Below are positions 1-6,128 of a DNA stretch of 15,482 nucleotides, one piece after another (positions within the stretch are counted from its first letter, which is position 1; every line of letters begins with the position of its first letter). Made by a program: the position numbers and the translations under genes. The notes under the pieces were generated by a model, which saw only the letters and a list, made by a program, of their open reading frames with translations, did no database searches and was not told the origin of the DNA. Origin of the DNA: Clostridia bacterium (GTDB lineage: Bacteria; Bacillota_A; Clostridia; Christensenellales; CAG-138); the NCBI GenBank assembly GCA_017553815.1, contig JAFZJT010000084.1, positions 1-15,482 on the forward strand, written 5' to 3'.

Positions 1-369
1 AAGCTGTTTGACTATGTTGCTCAAACCTATCCCGATAAAGACACGAAGGATTTTATTCAAACCTATATGCTCAGCAGGACGAGAAGGAGCATAGACGAAG
101 CGAAGGCTTATGTAAACACAATGGACTCCAAGAGCCTGTGGCGGTATTTTACTGAAACCGAGAACTACGTCCTCAAGTCGGGGATTGCAATGGATGGCTT
201 TATTCCCGATTGGATCGGAGAATTCTACGCCTACTACCAGTGGTACTATAATATTCCGAGTGCTGAAGTCGTGAAGAAGATCCCTATCGAATACCTGATG
301 AACGCCTATCACGGGCTTCACGATCTTGAGCTTGAACTTGCCGTTTGTAAAGTCGGTGAGGTTAAATGA
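1..369 (+). CDS. Unrecognised protein, C-terminal part (5' end outside window)
   Basis: The reading frame is open from the first base of the window to a TGA at 367-369, so about 122 codons of the C-terminal part are visible and the true start is probably upstream. An internal ATG at 67 exists, but nothing like a Shine-Dalgarno site stands in front of it, and the codons before it read as normal protein. I do not recognise the family. The visible part is soluble-looking, has no membrane segment, and is rich in aromatic residues (WRYF, a GEFYAYYQWYY stretch around the middle, then a YLMNAYHGLHDLELEL-like helix near the end). Its stop overlaps the start of the NADAR gene by 4 bp (ATGA), which implies translational coupling and a shared job. 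The base composition is AT-richer than that of the housekeeping genes to the right. It could be a partner, immunity protein or accessory factor for the NADAR protein; that is inference. Confidence 0.7.
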   Translation, partial: KLFDYVAQTYPDKDTKDFIQTYMLSRTRRSIDEAKAYVNTMDSKSLWRYFTETENYVLKSGIAMDGFIPDWIGEFYAYYQWYYNIPSAEVVKKIPIEYLMNAYHGLHDLELELAVCKVGEVK

Positions 370-848
370 TCATTTGTTTTCACAATCCCTATGAAGAGAA
401 CGGTTATCTCAGCAACTGGTATCCGTCAAAGTTCATATTTGCGGGAATGGAGTTTTCGTCAATGGAGCAATGCATGATGTATCAAAAGGCATTGCTCTTT
501 AACGATACAGAAATCGCGGCGAAGATTATGCGGACGGATGATGCTTATGAGATCAAGCAACTTGGCAGGCTTGTATCGGGATACAACGACCATATTTGGA
601 GCGGCGTAAGGCAGATAGCAGTGTATGAAGGGCTTGCTGCAAAGTTCTCCAAGAACGAAGAATTGAAACAGATGCTTCTTTCAACGAGTGATGCGGTGTT
701 AGCAGAATGCGCTGTAAAAGATCGTGTTTGGGGCATAGGTCTCTCGATGAGCGATCCCGAACGCTTTGATATGAGCAAATGGAAAGGTCAAAATCTTCTC
801 GGCTATGCTCTGATGAAGGTTAGAGAAAAACTGCAAACGAATATTTAA
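366..848 (+). CDS. NADAR domain protein (YbiA-like)
   Basis: This 160-residue protein spans one complete NADAR domain, the fold shared with E. coli YbiA. Visible family marks are the N-terminal LSNWYPS (15-21), the SSMEQCMMYQKA helix (31-42, Glu34), LGRLVSGY (66-73), the IWSGVR segment (77-82, Trp78), the KDRVWGIGL core (118-126, Asp119 and Trp122) and the C-terminal WKGQNLLGYALMKVR (139-153). NADAR proteins are N-glycosidases. Some members act on riboflavin-pathway intermediates, others remove ADP-ribose from modified guanine bases and can serve as antitoxins to ADP-ribosyltransferase toxins. The sequence alone does not say which. The start ATG overlaps the preceding gene's stop (ATGA), so its translation is probably coupled to that gene. 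A HicB-like gene follows after 18 bp. This context of unknown protein, NADAR and HicB-like protein at the edge of a tRNA-linked island favours a toxin-antitoxin or defence role over vitamin metabolism; that is inference. Confidence 0.88.
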   Translation: MIICFHNPYEENGYLSNWYPSKFIFAGMEFSSMEQCMMYQKALLFNDTEIAAKIMRTDDAYEIKQLGRLVSGYNDHIWSGVRQIAVYEGLAAKFSKNEELKQMLLSTSDAVLAECAVKDRVWGIGLSMSDPERFDMSKWKGQNLLGYALMKVREKLQTNI

Positions 849-866
849 CGATGGAGGCAGGGCGTA

Positions 867-1115
867 ATGAAAGCCACATACCCGATAGTGCTCATTCCGG
901 TCGGGATCGGATACGTTGTCTATATTCCGGATTTTGATATAAATACTCAAGGTCATAATTATGATGATGCCATCCATATGGCGAAAGATGCAATCCGACT
1001 TATGATGATCGATCTTGAAGCTGACGGGCGGTCGATACCTTCTCCCACGGCAATCGAATCCGTTGAACATGCTGAAGGTGAAATGGTAATCATGATCGAT
1101 GTGAATTTTGTTTGA
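867..1115 (+). CDS. HicB-like antitoxin-fold protein, orphan
   Basis: This 82-residue protein has the HicB N-terminal layout: a strand (YPIVLIPV), a glycine turn, a second strand reading VVYIPDFDINTQG (18-30), a DDAIHMAKDAIRLMM helix (33-47), then DLEADGRSIPSP (50-61) and a final strand ending MIDVNFV. This matches the partly degraded RNase H fold of HicB antitoxins, which bind and block HicA ribonucleases. A GGAGG sits 9 nt before the ATG. The typical partner, a HicA protein of about 60-80 residues, is absent: the upstream neighbour is the NADAR gene, and downstream lies a hairpin followed by non-coding DNA. There is also no C-terminal DNA-binding (HTH or ribbon-helix-helix) extension. It could be a solitary HicB-type protein recruited to the NADAR cassette, or the remnant of a broken hicAB pair. 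Confidence 0.78.
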   Translation: MKATYPIVLIPVGIGYVVYIPDFDINTQGHNYDDAIHMAKDAIRLMMIDLEADGRSIPSPTAIESVEHAEGEMVIMIDVNFV

Positions 1116-1124
1116 TACAGGCAA

Positions 1125-1164
1125 TCGCACTGCTGAGGGATAAAGAATACCTCACAGAGTGCGA
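1125..1164 (+). terminator. Hairpin after the HicB-like gene, probable terminator
   Basis: A 7-bp perfect inverted repeat (TCGCACT at 1125-1131, AGTGCGA at 1158-1164) encloses a second, imperfect stem (CTGAGG against CCTCACAG). It starts 10 bp after the HicB-like stop codon. A moderately T-rich stretch follows but no clean T run, so termination is likely rather than certain. It could also be a protein-binding or processing structure of the element. Confidence 0.45.
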
Positions 1165-1169
1165 CTTGC

Positions 1170-1190
1170 TTTCACACATTTTTCACACAT
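1170..1190. repeat. Tandem 10-bp direct repeats, TTTCACACAT
   Basis: TTTCACACAT occurs at 1170-1179 and again at 1181-1190, so the copies repeat every 11 bp, about one turn of DNA. They lie about 130 bp from the truncated tRNA junction. Short, helically phased direct repeats at this distance from a recombination core are typical of arm-type integrase or excisionase sites; this role is inferred. Confidence 0.5.
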
Positions 1191-1253
1191 ATTCATTTGT
1201 AAATGACAGGGAAATCTGGAGCAAGCGAACAATTTGAGCAGGCGCTCGTTGAG

Positions 1254-1284
1254 TGATTTTTCTTTGTATTATAAAGAAAAATCA
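1254..1284. repeat. 12-bp perfect palindrome with 7-nt loop
   Basis: TGATTTTTCTTT (1254-1265) is followed by a 7-nt spacer and its exact reverse complement AAAGAAAAATCA (1273-1284). It lies about 40 bp before the half-tRNA. It is AT-rich, so it is not a normal GC-stem terminator, although a leftward or rightward transcript could end in its T-rich arms. It may instead be a binding site used at the end of the element. Confidence 0.6.
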
Positions 1285-1321
1285 ATAGACGCTTATGTTT
1301 TCAAATCGCCCGCTTCGACTA

Positions 1322-1366
1322 CTCCTAAGCGAAAGGCCACTGGTTCGAATCCGGTATGGTGTGCCA
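1322..1366 (+). tRNA. 3' half of tRNA-Arg(CCU), attachment-site remnant
   Basis: The segment reads as the second half of a tRNA: anticodon loop CTCCTAA with anticodon CCT (1324-1326), 3' anticodon stem GCGAA (1329-1333), a five-base variable loop AGGCC, T-arm ACTGG/TTCGAAT/CCGGT (1339-1355), acceptor strand ATGGTGT (1356-1362), discriminator G and encoded CCA (1364-1366). Spacing is canonical throughout, and a terminator follows directly. The 5' half is missing: no ACACCAT-type acceptor strand or D-arm occurs in the 100 bases before it, and the 5' anticodon stem expected as TTCGC is replaced by an unrelated sequence. This is how the distal end of an element inserted by a tyrosine recombinase in an anticodon loop looks. 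The intact gene should be rebuilt at the other end of the element, to the left of this window. Confidence 0.75.
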
Positions 1367-1403
1367 GAAAACCCCGTAAGTCGATGCGCTTTCCGGGGTT
1401 TTC
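1367..1403 (+). terminator. tRNA-Arg terminator
   Basis: A 10-bp perfect stem, GAAAACCCCG (1367-1376) with CGGGGTTTTC (1394-1403), begins at the base after the CCA end of the half-tRNA. The 3' arm supplies the T run. It is the native terminator of the original tRNA transcription unit. Confidence 0.8.
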
Positions 1404-1421
1404 TTAAATTTTGAAGAACGT

Positions 1422-1669
1422 TTACTCCGACAATCCCGAGCCATCCAAAGCATCAAACCAGCTTTCAATTGCGCGTAAGGCGAATGGAGCGGTGTCCGAA
1501 ACGCTTCCGCTCCACAAATGCGTTGATTTGAGCTTATGCCGTAACCTGATATGCGCCTTAGGGTCGCGTCGCCCGTGCCGCTATAGAACTCATATACGCA
1601 TAGCTCGCTATCGTAATCAAAAACCGAAAGCTCGCCTCGGAAGCCGCCGCTTGAGGATTCACCCTGCAT
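1422..1669 (-). pseudogene. Decayed minus-strand gene with a frameshift, family unknown
   Basis: On the minus strand a protein-like stretch starts near 1669 (MQGESSSGG, then FDYDSELCVYEFYSGTG) and loses sense around 1565-1578. In a second frame the sense continues as LWSGSVSDTAPFALR and AIESWFDALDGSGLSE to a TAA whose complement is at 1422-1424. Both parts have ordinary soluble-protein composition and the switch is at one place, which suggests a single gene broken by a frameshift. The first frame stays open upstream into the first codons of the M20 peptidase gene on the other strand, so the N-terminal part was probably lost too. I do not recognise the family. Apart from this, 1404-1719 shows only the Shine-Dalgarno site of the next gene. 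Chance open frames remain possible. Confidence 0.35.
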
Positions 1670-1719
1670 AATACTTCCGTCATGATCCGGTAAACGAATA
1701 ATGATGCAAGGAGCCCAAG

Positions 1720-2841
1720 ATGAAAAACTGGATCGAATCGCATTTCAACGAGCAGCTTGAACTGCTCGAAACGCTTGCCGCGATACCCGCGCCCTCTGGC
1801 AATGAGGACAGGCGGGTAGAATTCCTTGTGGATCGGCTTCATTCGCGCGGCTTTGACTATCGAGTGGACGAAGCAAATAACATTATCGTTACGTTTTTCG
1901 GCGAAGAGGACAGCGGCATCACCTGCTATACCGCGCATACGGACGTTGTTTTTCCCGATACAGCGCCTCTTACGGTTCGCAAGGAAGGGGACAGACTTTA
2001 CGCTCCCGGCGTGGGCGACGACACAGCAAACGTTGTCGCGATACTGATGATGCTCGATTATATACGCGAAAACAGGCTTCGCCCCAAGGCTCCCGTTATG
2101 TTTGTTTTCAATTCCTGCGAGGAGGGGCTCGGGAACCTAAAGGGCATTAGGCAGATAATGAAGGATCACGCGGGCAGGGTGAAGGAGGTCGTTTCGTTCG
2201 ACTGCAATCTGGACGGCGGAATCTGCGCAAAGGCCGTCGGCTCGGAGCGCTGGCGCGTAACGGCGCAAACGGTCGGCGGACATTCCTTCGGCGTATTCGG
2301 AAACCCGAACGCGATTCATCACATGGCAAAACTCGTTTCAAGACTGTACGAGCAGGAGATTCCTCAGCTTGAATGCATCACCACTTATAATGTTGGGATC
2401 ATCAGCGGAGGAACCTCGGTAAACACGATCGCCCAGAGCTGCGAGCTGCTGTATGAGTACCGCTCGGATAATAGGGAAGCGCTTACATATATGCGCGATA
2501 GCTTCAAAACTCTGCTCTCTTCGGCGAACTGCGCTGACGCGCGCTTTGATGCGGAGCTTATCGGCGAGCGCCCCTGCGGCGGCAATGTGGACGAGGCTGC
2601 TTTTTCGGAGCTTATCGTGCGCTGCAGTGAGGCGATAACCGCTGTTACGGGAAGATCGCCGCAGCTCGTCATGGGCTCGACTGATGCAAACATCCCGCTT
2701 TCTCTCGGAGTTCCCGCAGCGACCTTCGGGCTTTTGAATGGCGGCGGTGCGCATACGCGCGAGGAATGGCTCGATATTCCATCGCTCAAGGTCGGGCTTG
2801 AGGTCGGACTCAGACTCGTAGTGAACGGGCATTTTGAGTGA
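1720..2841 (+). CDS. M20-family metallopeptidase (peptidase T-like)
   Basis: This 373-residue cytoplasmic zinc peptidase of family M20 probably cleaves di- or tripeptides or related amide substrates; the exact substrate cannot be read from the sequence. The metal and catalytic set is complete: AHTD (His73, Asp75), GVGDDTANV with the bridging Asp at about 100, SCEEG with general base Glu134 and ligand Glu135, SFDCN with Asp161, and a C-terminal GGGAHTREEW with a His at about 345. The dimerisation ('lid') domain falls at roughly 175-290 and starts with VGGHSFGVFGNPNAIHHMA. The length is slightly below that of classical peptidase T (about 410). The ATG is preceded by CAAGGAG at a normal distance. 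It stands alone, running convergently into priA with only 19 bp between the stops. No signal peptide is present. Confidence 0.85.
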   Translation: MKNWIESHFNEQLELLETLAAIPAPSGNEDRRVEFLVDRLHSRGFDYRVDEANNIIVTFFGEEDSGITCYTAHTDVVFPDTAPLTVRKEGDRLYAPGVGDDTANVVAILMMLDYIRENRLRPKAPVMFVFNSCEEGLGNLKGIRQIMKDHAGRVKEVVSFDCNLDGGICAKAVGSERWRVTAQTVGGHSFGVFGNPNAIHHMAKLVSRLYEQEIPQLECITTYNVGIISGGTSVNTIAQSCELLYEYRSDNREALTYMRDSFKTLLSSANCADARFDAELIGERPCGGNVDEAAFSELIVRCSEAITAVTGRSPQLVMGSTDANIPLSLGVPAATFGLLNGGGAHTREEWLDIPSLKVGLEVGLRLVVNGHFE

Positions 2842-2860
2842 TTGTGAATCCGATCGCGGA

Positions 2861-5116
2861 TCAAAGCATGTCCTGCGGGTTCACCTCAATGCCTCGGCAA
2901 GTCTCCTCGGGACTATTCGATGCGAATTGGTAAAGCGCTTCTATCGCCGCGGCGGTGTGCGCGGTCCTTGCAAGCTTGATTATGACGGCGTAGCGATACT
3001 CGCCGTCTCTTTTTCTTATCGGCGCCGCACCGGGCATAACGAAGATAAGCTCGTTTTCGGCGCTGTGCTTTGAAAGAGTGCTCAGAATCGCTTCCGTAAC
3101 TTCGGAAGAAAACCTGCCCGCAGCTTCCGAAGCTTCGACTTCATTCCTTGAAACGAAAAGCGCGCGAACGAAAACCGAGAACGGCGGAAACAGTGTGTGC
3201 AGCCTGTCGCCGATCTCGAGATTATAGAAGCCCTTATAGTCGTGATCGGTGCAAAGCGCGATTGCGCGATGGTTCGGAGCATTCGTTTGAATGACGACAC
3301 GACCCTGCTTGTCGGCTCTTCCGGCTCTTCCCGCAACTTGGGTCAGCAACTGAAATGTGCGTTCACCGCTCCGATAATCGGAGTGAAAAAGCGTTGAATC
3401 CGCAAAAACGACGCCGACGAGCGTAACGTTCGGTATATCGAGACCCTTGGCTACCATCTGCGTGCCGATAAGCACGTCCGCCTCGCCGCGCGTGAAGCTG
3501 TCGAGAATGTCGCGGTGCGCGTTCTTGCCGCCCGTTGTGTCGGTATCCATTCGAAGCGTCCGAATCTCGGGGAAGAGATCTTGAAGCTGTTCCTCGACTT
3601 GCTGGGTTCCCATGCCGGAGAACTTGACGAACTCGCTGCCGCAGCTTGGGCATTTATTAGGCACATAAGCGGTCGCACCGCAGTAATGGCAGCGAAGCAC
3701 GTTGTCGAATTTGTGATACGTCATCGCAACGTCGCAGTTTTTGCAGGTAAAAACGAAGCCGCAGGCGCGGCATTCAACGTGCGAAGAATACCCGCGCCTG
3801 TTCAAAAACAGTATCGCCTGCTCCCCTTTTTTAAGGCAATGAGCAATCGCGTCCTTCAAGAGCTTTGAGAATATGCCGTTGTTGCCCGAAAGATACTCGC
3901 TTCGCATGTCAACAATGTCCACACGCGGCATGTTTTCGCCGTTTATGCGCTCGGGCATCTCGATGAGCTTATACTGCCCGCGTTTTGCGCGGTAATAGCT
4001 CGTTAAAGACGGCGTTGCGCTTCCTAGAACGAGCCTCGCTCCCGTAATGCGCGCTCTGCGACGCGCGACTTCAACAGCGGAGTATTTGGGCGTTTGCTCG
4101 GATTGATAGCTCGGTTCGTGCTCCTCGTCAATAATTATGAGGCCGAGCTCCTCAACTGGCGCGAACACCGCCGAGCGTGCGCCTATAACGACCCGCGCCT
4201 TTTTAAAGCGAATGCGCCGCCACTCGTCGAAGCGTTCGCCGTCGCTCAAATGGCTGTGGAGCACCGCAACGGTGTTTCCGAAGCGGCTTCTGAATCGGTC
4301 GGTGGTTTGTGGCGTCAGCGATATCTCGGGAACGAGCACGATGGCTCCGCGTCCCTTTTCGAGTTCAGCGGCAATAGCCTGCATATAGACCTCTGTTTTT
4401 CCGCTGCCGGTAACGCCGTGCAGAAGCAGCGTCTCTCCGCTCTTTGCCTCTCTGATTGCATTCAGCGCAGCGGCCTGGGAGGGCACGAGGGGGAGCGGGA
4501 GGGTCGACTTCGGGTCACGACCCGCAAATGGGTTTCGGAATATCTCCCTTCCGGTCTCGATAAGTATACCTTTTTTTACAAGCGCCGATATCGCGGAAGC
4601 TGCGCCGGGGATGAAGGCGCCAATATCCGATGCGGTGTATTCGGCCTCGGGATGGTCGAGCAGTTCGTACACTTCAAGCTGCTTTGGTGCCTTCACTGTT
4701 CCGTCCTTTGAAGAAATCGAGGCGACAAAGCTTGCTCTATCCGCATCAGGGGATAAGCGCAGTGTTCGGACGGTCTTTTCCTTCACTCTTGAGCCGCGAA
4801 GCTTGGCGGGAATCATTCCGCGAAGCGATTCGGCGCGGGTGCAGTGGTAGGCAGCGCATATCCATTCGGAAAGCGTGAGCTGCTCGCTTGTCAGCACGGT
4901 ATAGGGCTCAAGCGTTCTTATGATGTGTTTGACCTCGTGCGTGGTCTGCTTTTCCTCGGAAAGCGCAATGATAAAGCCCTCGATCGGCTTATTCCCACGA
5001 CCAAATGGCACGAGAACACGCTGACCGGGGGCGGCCTTTACTTCATCCGGCACAGAGTAGGTAAACAGCTTGTCCACATTGGTGTTTGAAATATCAACTA
5101 TCACCCTTGCAAACAT
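2861..5116 (-). CDS. priA: Primosomal protein N', replication-restart helicase PriA
   Basis: This is a full-length 751-residue PriA, the 3'-5' DNA translocase that recognises stalled forks and reloads the replicative helicase. Domains in order are the N-terminal 3'-DNA-binding domain (1-105, starting MFARVIVDIS), a winged-helix region, helicase lobe 1 with Walker A GVTGSGKT (234-241) and DEEH (330-333), the SATPS motif (366-370), lobe 2 with the VAGRAGR motif, and a C-terminal domain. Eight cysteines (449, 452, 458, 461, 476, 479, 489, 492) form the two zinc sites inserted in lobe 2. A stop codon lies in frame 9 bp before the ATG, so this is the first possible start. Its AGGAG is about 13 nt away, an unusually long spacing that may mean weak initiation. 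It is the last gene of the yicC-gmk-rpoZ-priA operon. The convergent M20 gene ends 19 bp away and no convincing terminator is seen in the gap. Confidence 0.97.
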   Translation of the reverse strand: MFARVIVDISNTNVDKLFTYSVPDEVKAAPGQRVLVPFGRGNKPIEGFIIALSEEKQTTHEVKHIIRTLEPYTVLTSEQLTLSEWICAAYHCTRAESLRGMIPAKLRGSRVKEKTVRTLRLSPDADRASFVASISSKDGTVKAPKQLEVYELLDHPEAEYTASDIGAFIPGAASAISALVKKGILIETGREIFRNPFAGRDPKSTLPLPLVPSQAAALNAIREAKSGETLLLHGVTGSGKTEVYMQAIAAELEKGRGAIVLVPEISLTPQTTDRFRSRFGNTVAVLHSHLSDGERFDEWRRIRFKKARVVIGARSAVFAPVEELGLIIIDEEHEPSYQSEQTPKYSAVEVARRRARITGARLVLGSATPSLTSYYRAKRGQYKLIEMPERINGENMPRVDIVDMRSEYLSGNNGIFSKLLKDAIAHCLKKGEQAILFLNRRGYSSHVECRACGFVFTCKNCDVAMTYHKFDNVLRCHYCGATAYVPNKCPSCGSEFVKFSGMGTQQVEEQLQDLFPEIRTLRMDTDTTGGKNAHRDILDSFTRGEADVLIGTQMVAKGLDIPNVTLVGVVFADSTLFHSDYRSGERTFQLLTQVAGRAGRADKQGRVVIQTNAPNHRAIALCTDHDYKGFYNLEIGDRLHTLFPPFSVFVRALFVSRNEVEASEAAGRFSSEVTEAILSTLSKHSAENELIFVMPGAAPIRKRDGEYRYAVIIKLARTAHTAAAIEALYQFASNSPEETCRGIEVNPQDML

Positions 5117-5173
5117 TGTGCTTCACGCTCTCCTATCTATGCTGATATGTTGGATACGAATTTGAACGATGGT

Positions 5174-5389
5174 TTATTTCTCCGAAGTCTGATAGTATTC
5201 GTTCGGATACTTCAGCTCAAGCTCTCCGTTATAAAGCTCATCAACAGCCTGGGTAACGGGCTTGAGCTCGCCGTGCTGCTTCTTTGCGATGATCTGCCTT
5301 GCTCTTCTCGCAACAGCGGTAACGAGCATATAGCGGCAGCCCGCCTTGTTTTCAAGCTCCACAACGGGGGGATGATTCATCTGATGCAT
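5174..5389 (-). CDS. rpoZ: RNA polymerase omega subunit
   Basis: This 71-residue protein is the small omega subunit, which helps fold and hold the beta' subunit of RNA polymerase. The family mark is RYMLVTAVARRARQI (19-33), the conserved helix that clamps the beta' C-terminus, followed by KPVTQAVDEL and a short acidic and aromatic tail. The N-terminus before the helix (NHPPVVELENKAG) is typical of Firmicute omegas. The chosen ATG lies 11 nt after GGAGG; an alternative ATG three codons further in would be too far from it. It sits 52 bp after gmk and 57 bp before priA, matching the order in Firmicutes except that coaBC is missing between rpoZ and priA. Confidence 0.93.
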   Translation of the reverse strand: MHQMNHPPVVELENKAGCRYMLVTAVARRARQIIAKKQHGELKPVTQAVDELYNGELELKYPNEYYQTSEK

Positions 5390-5441
5390 AATTTTATATA
5401 CCTCCGAAAAATTAGAAACTGTTTAAGTGTCACGCCGCGCG

Positions 5442-6077
5442 TTAAACATCCTCGGCATTGAGTATGCGGAACAACTCGTCCTTATACTCCCTTCCTGCAA
5501 GGCGGGAAGAGCGAAGGATGTATTCAACGTCCTCAACTGCAAGCTCGAGATCGTCGTTTACAACAACGTAGTCGTATTCGTTGACCATCCTAAGCTCGGT
5601 CTTCGCCTGCGCAAAGCGCCTTTCGACGGCTTCCTCGGAATCCGTGCCGCGCCCGACGAGGCGGCGGCGAAGCTCGGCAAGGGTCGGGGGAGCGATGAAT
5701 ATCATCACCGCTTCGGGATAGTTCTTTTTAACGACCATAGCGCCCTGAACGTCGATATCGAGGAGAACGCTGATGCCCTGCGCAAGCTTCTCTTCAACGA
5801 ATCTGCGCGGAGTGCCGTAGTAATTCTTGCCGAAAACCTGCATGTGCTCGAGGAATTCGTTGTTGTCGATCATGGTTTGGAATTCCTCAACGGTTTTATA
5901 GTAGTAGTTCACGCCCTCCTCTTCGCCCTCGCGCATCTCGCGCGTGGTGGCGGAAACGGAGAAGCAAAGGTCGTCATGCTTTTCAAGAAGGCGCGCGCCG
6001 ATGGTGCCTTTTCCAACCCCCGAGGGACCCGAAAGAACGATGAGATTGCCGGTTTTGTTTACGATATCGATGAGCAT
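5442..6077 (-). CDS. gmk: Guanylate kinase
   Basis: This 211-residue kinase converts GMP and ATP to GDP and ADP, feeding GTP and dGTP synthesis and setting the pool used for (p)ppGpp. It starts with a strand leading into the P-loop GPSGVGKGT (17-25). The GMP-binding segment follows as TTREMREGEEEGVNYY, close to the usual TTRxPRxGExxGxxYxF but with Met in place of Pro. VLLDIDVQGA carries the DxxG-type nucleotide contact, and the LID and C-terminal helices with RRRLVGRGTDSEEAVERR come next. GGAGG lies 5 nt before the ATG. It follows yicC by 51 bp in the same operon; the remA gene commonly found between the two in Bacillus is not there. Confidence 0.96.
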   Translation of the reverse strand: MLIDIVNKTGNLIVLSGPSGVGKGTIGARLLEKHDDLCFSVSATTREMREGEEEGVNYYYKTVEEFQTMIDNNEFLEHMQVFGKNYYGTPRRFVEEKLAQGISVLLDIDVQGAMVVKKNYPEAVMIFIAPPTLAELRRRLVGRGTDSEEAVERRFAQAKTELRMVNEYDYVVVNDDLELAVEDVEYILRSSRLAGREYKDELFRILNAEDV

Positions 6078-6128
6078 AAATGCCTCCGCAATATTTTAAT
6101 AAAAAGTTGATTCGCCGAAACGATTGGC

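Noticed and set aside
1160..1370. An intact tRNA interrupted by a group I intron in the anticodon loop (known for some bacterial tRNA-Arg(CCU))
   Set aside because: No 5' tRNA half is visible upstream in the window, and the upstream DNA holds protein genes; an att site explains it better.
2848..2861. Hairpin ATCCG-ATCG-CGGAT between the M20 and priA genes as a terminator
   Set aside because: Only 5 bp with no T run on either side; too weak to call.
4094..4711. A 205-codon + strand frame inside priA
   Set aside because: Shadow frame; priA is complete and in frame on the minus strand.
5427..6110. A 227-codon + strand frame opposite gmk
   Set aside because: Shadow of gmk; the P-loop and family motifs lie on the minus strand.
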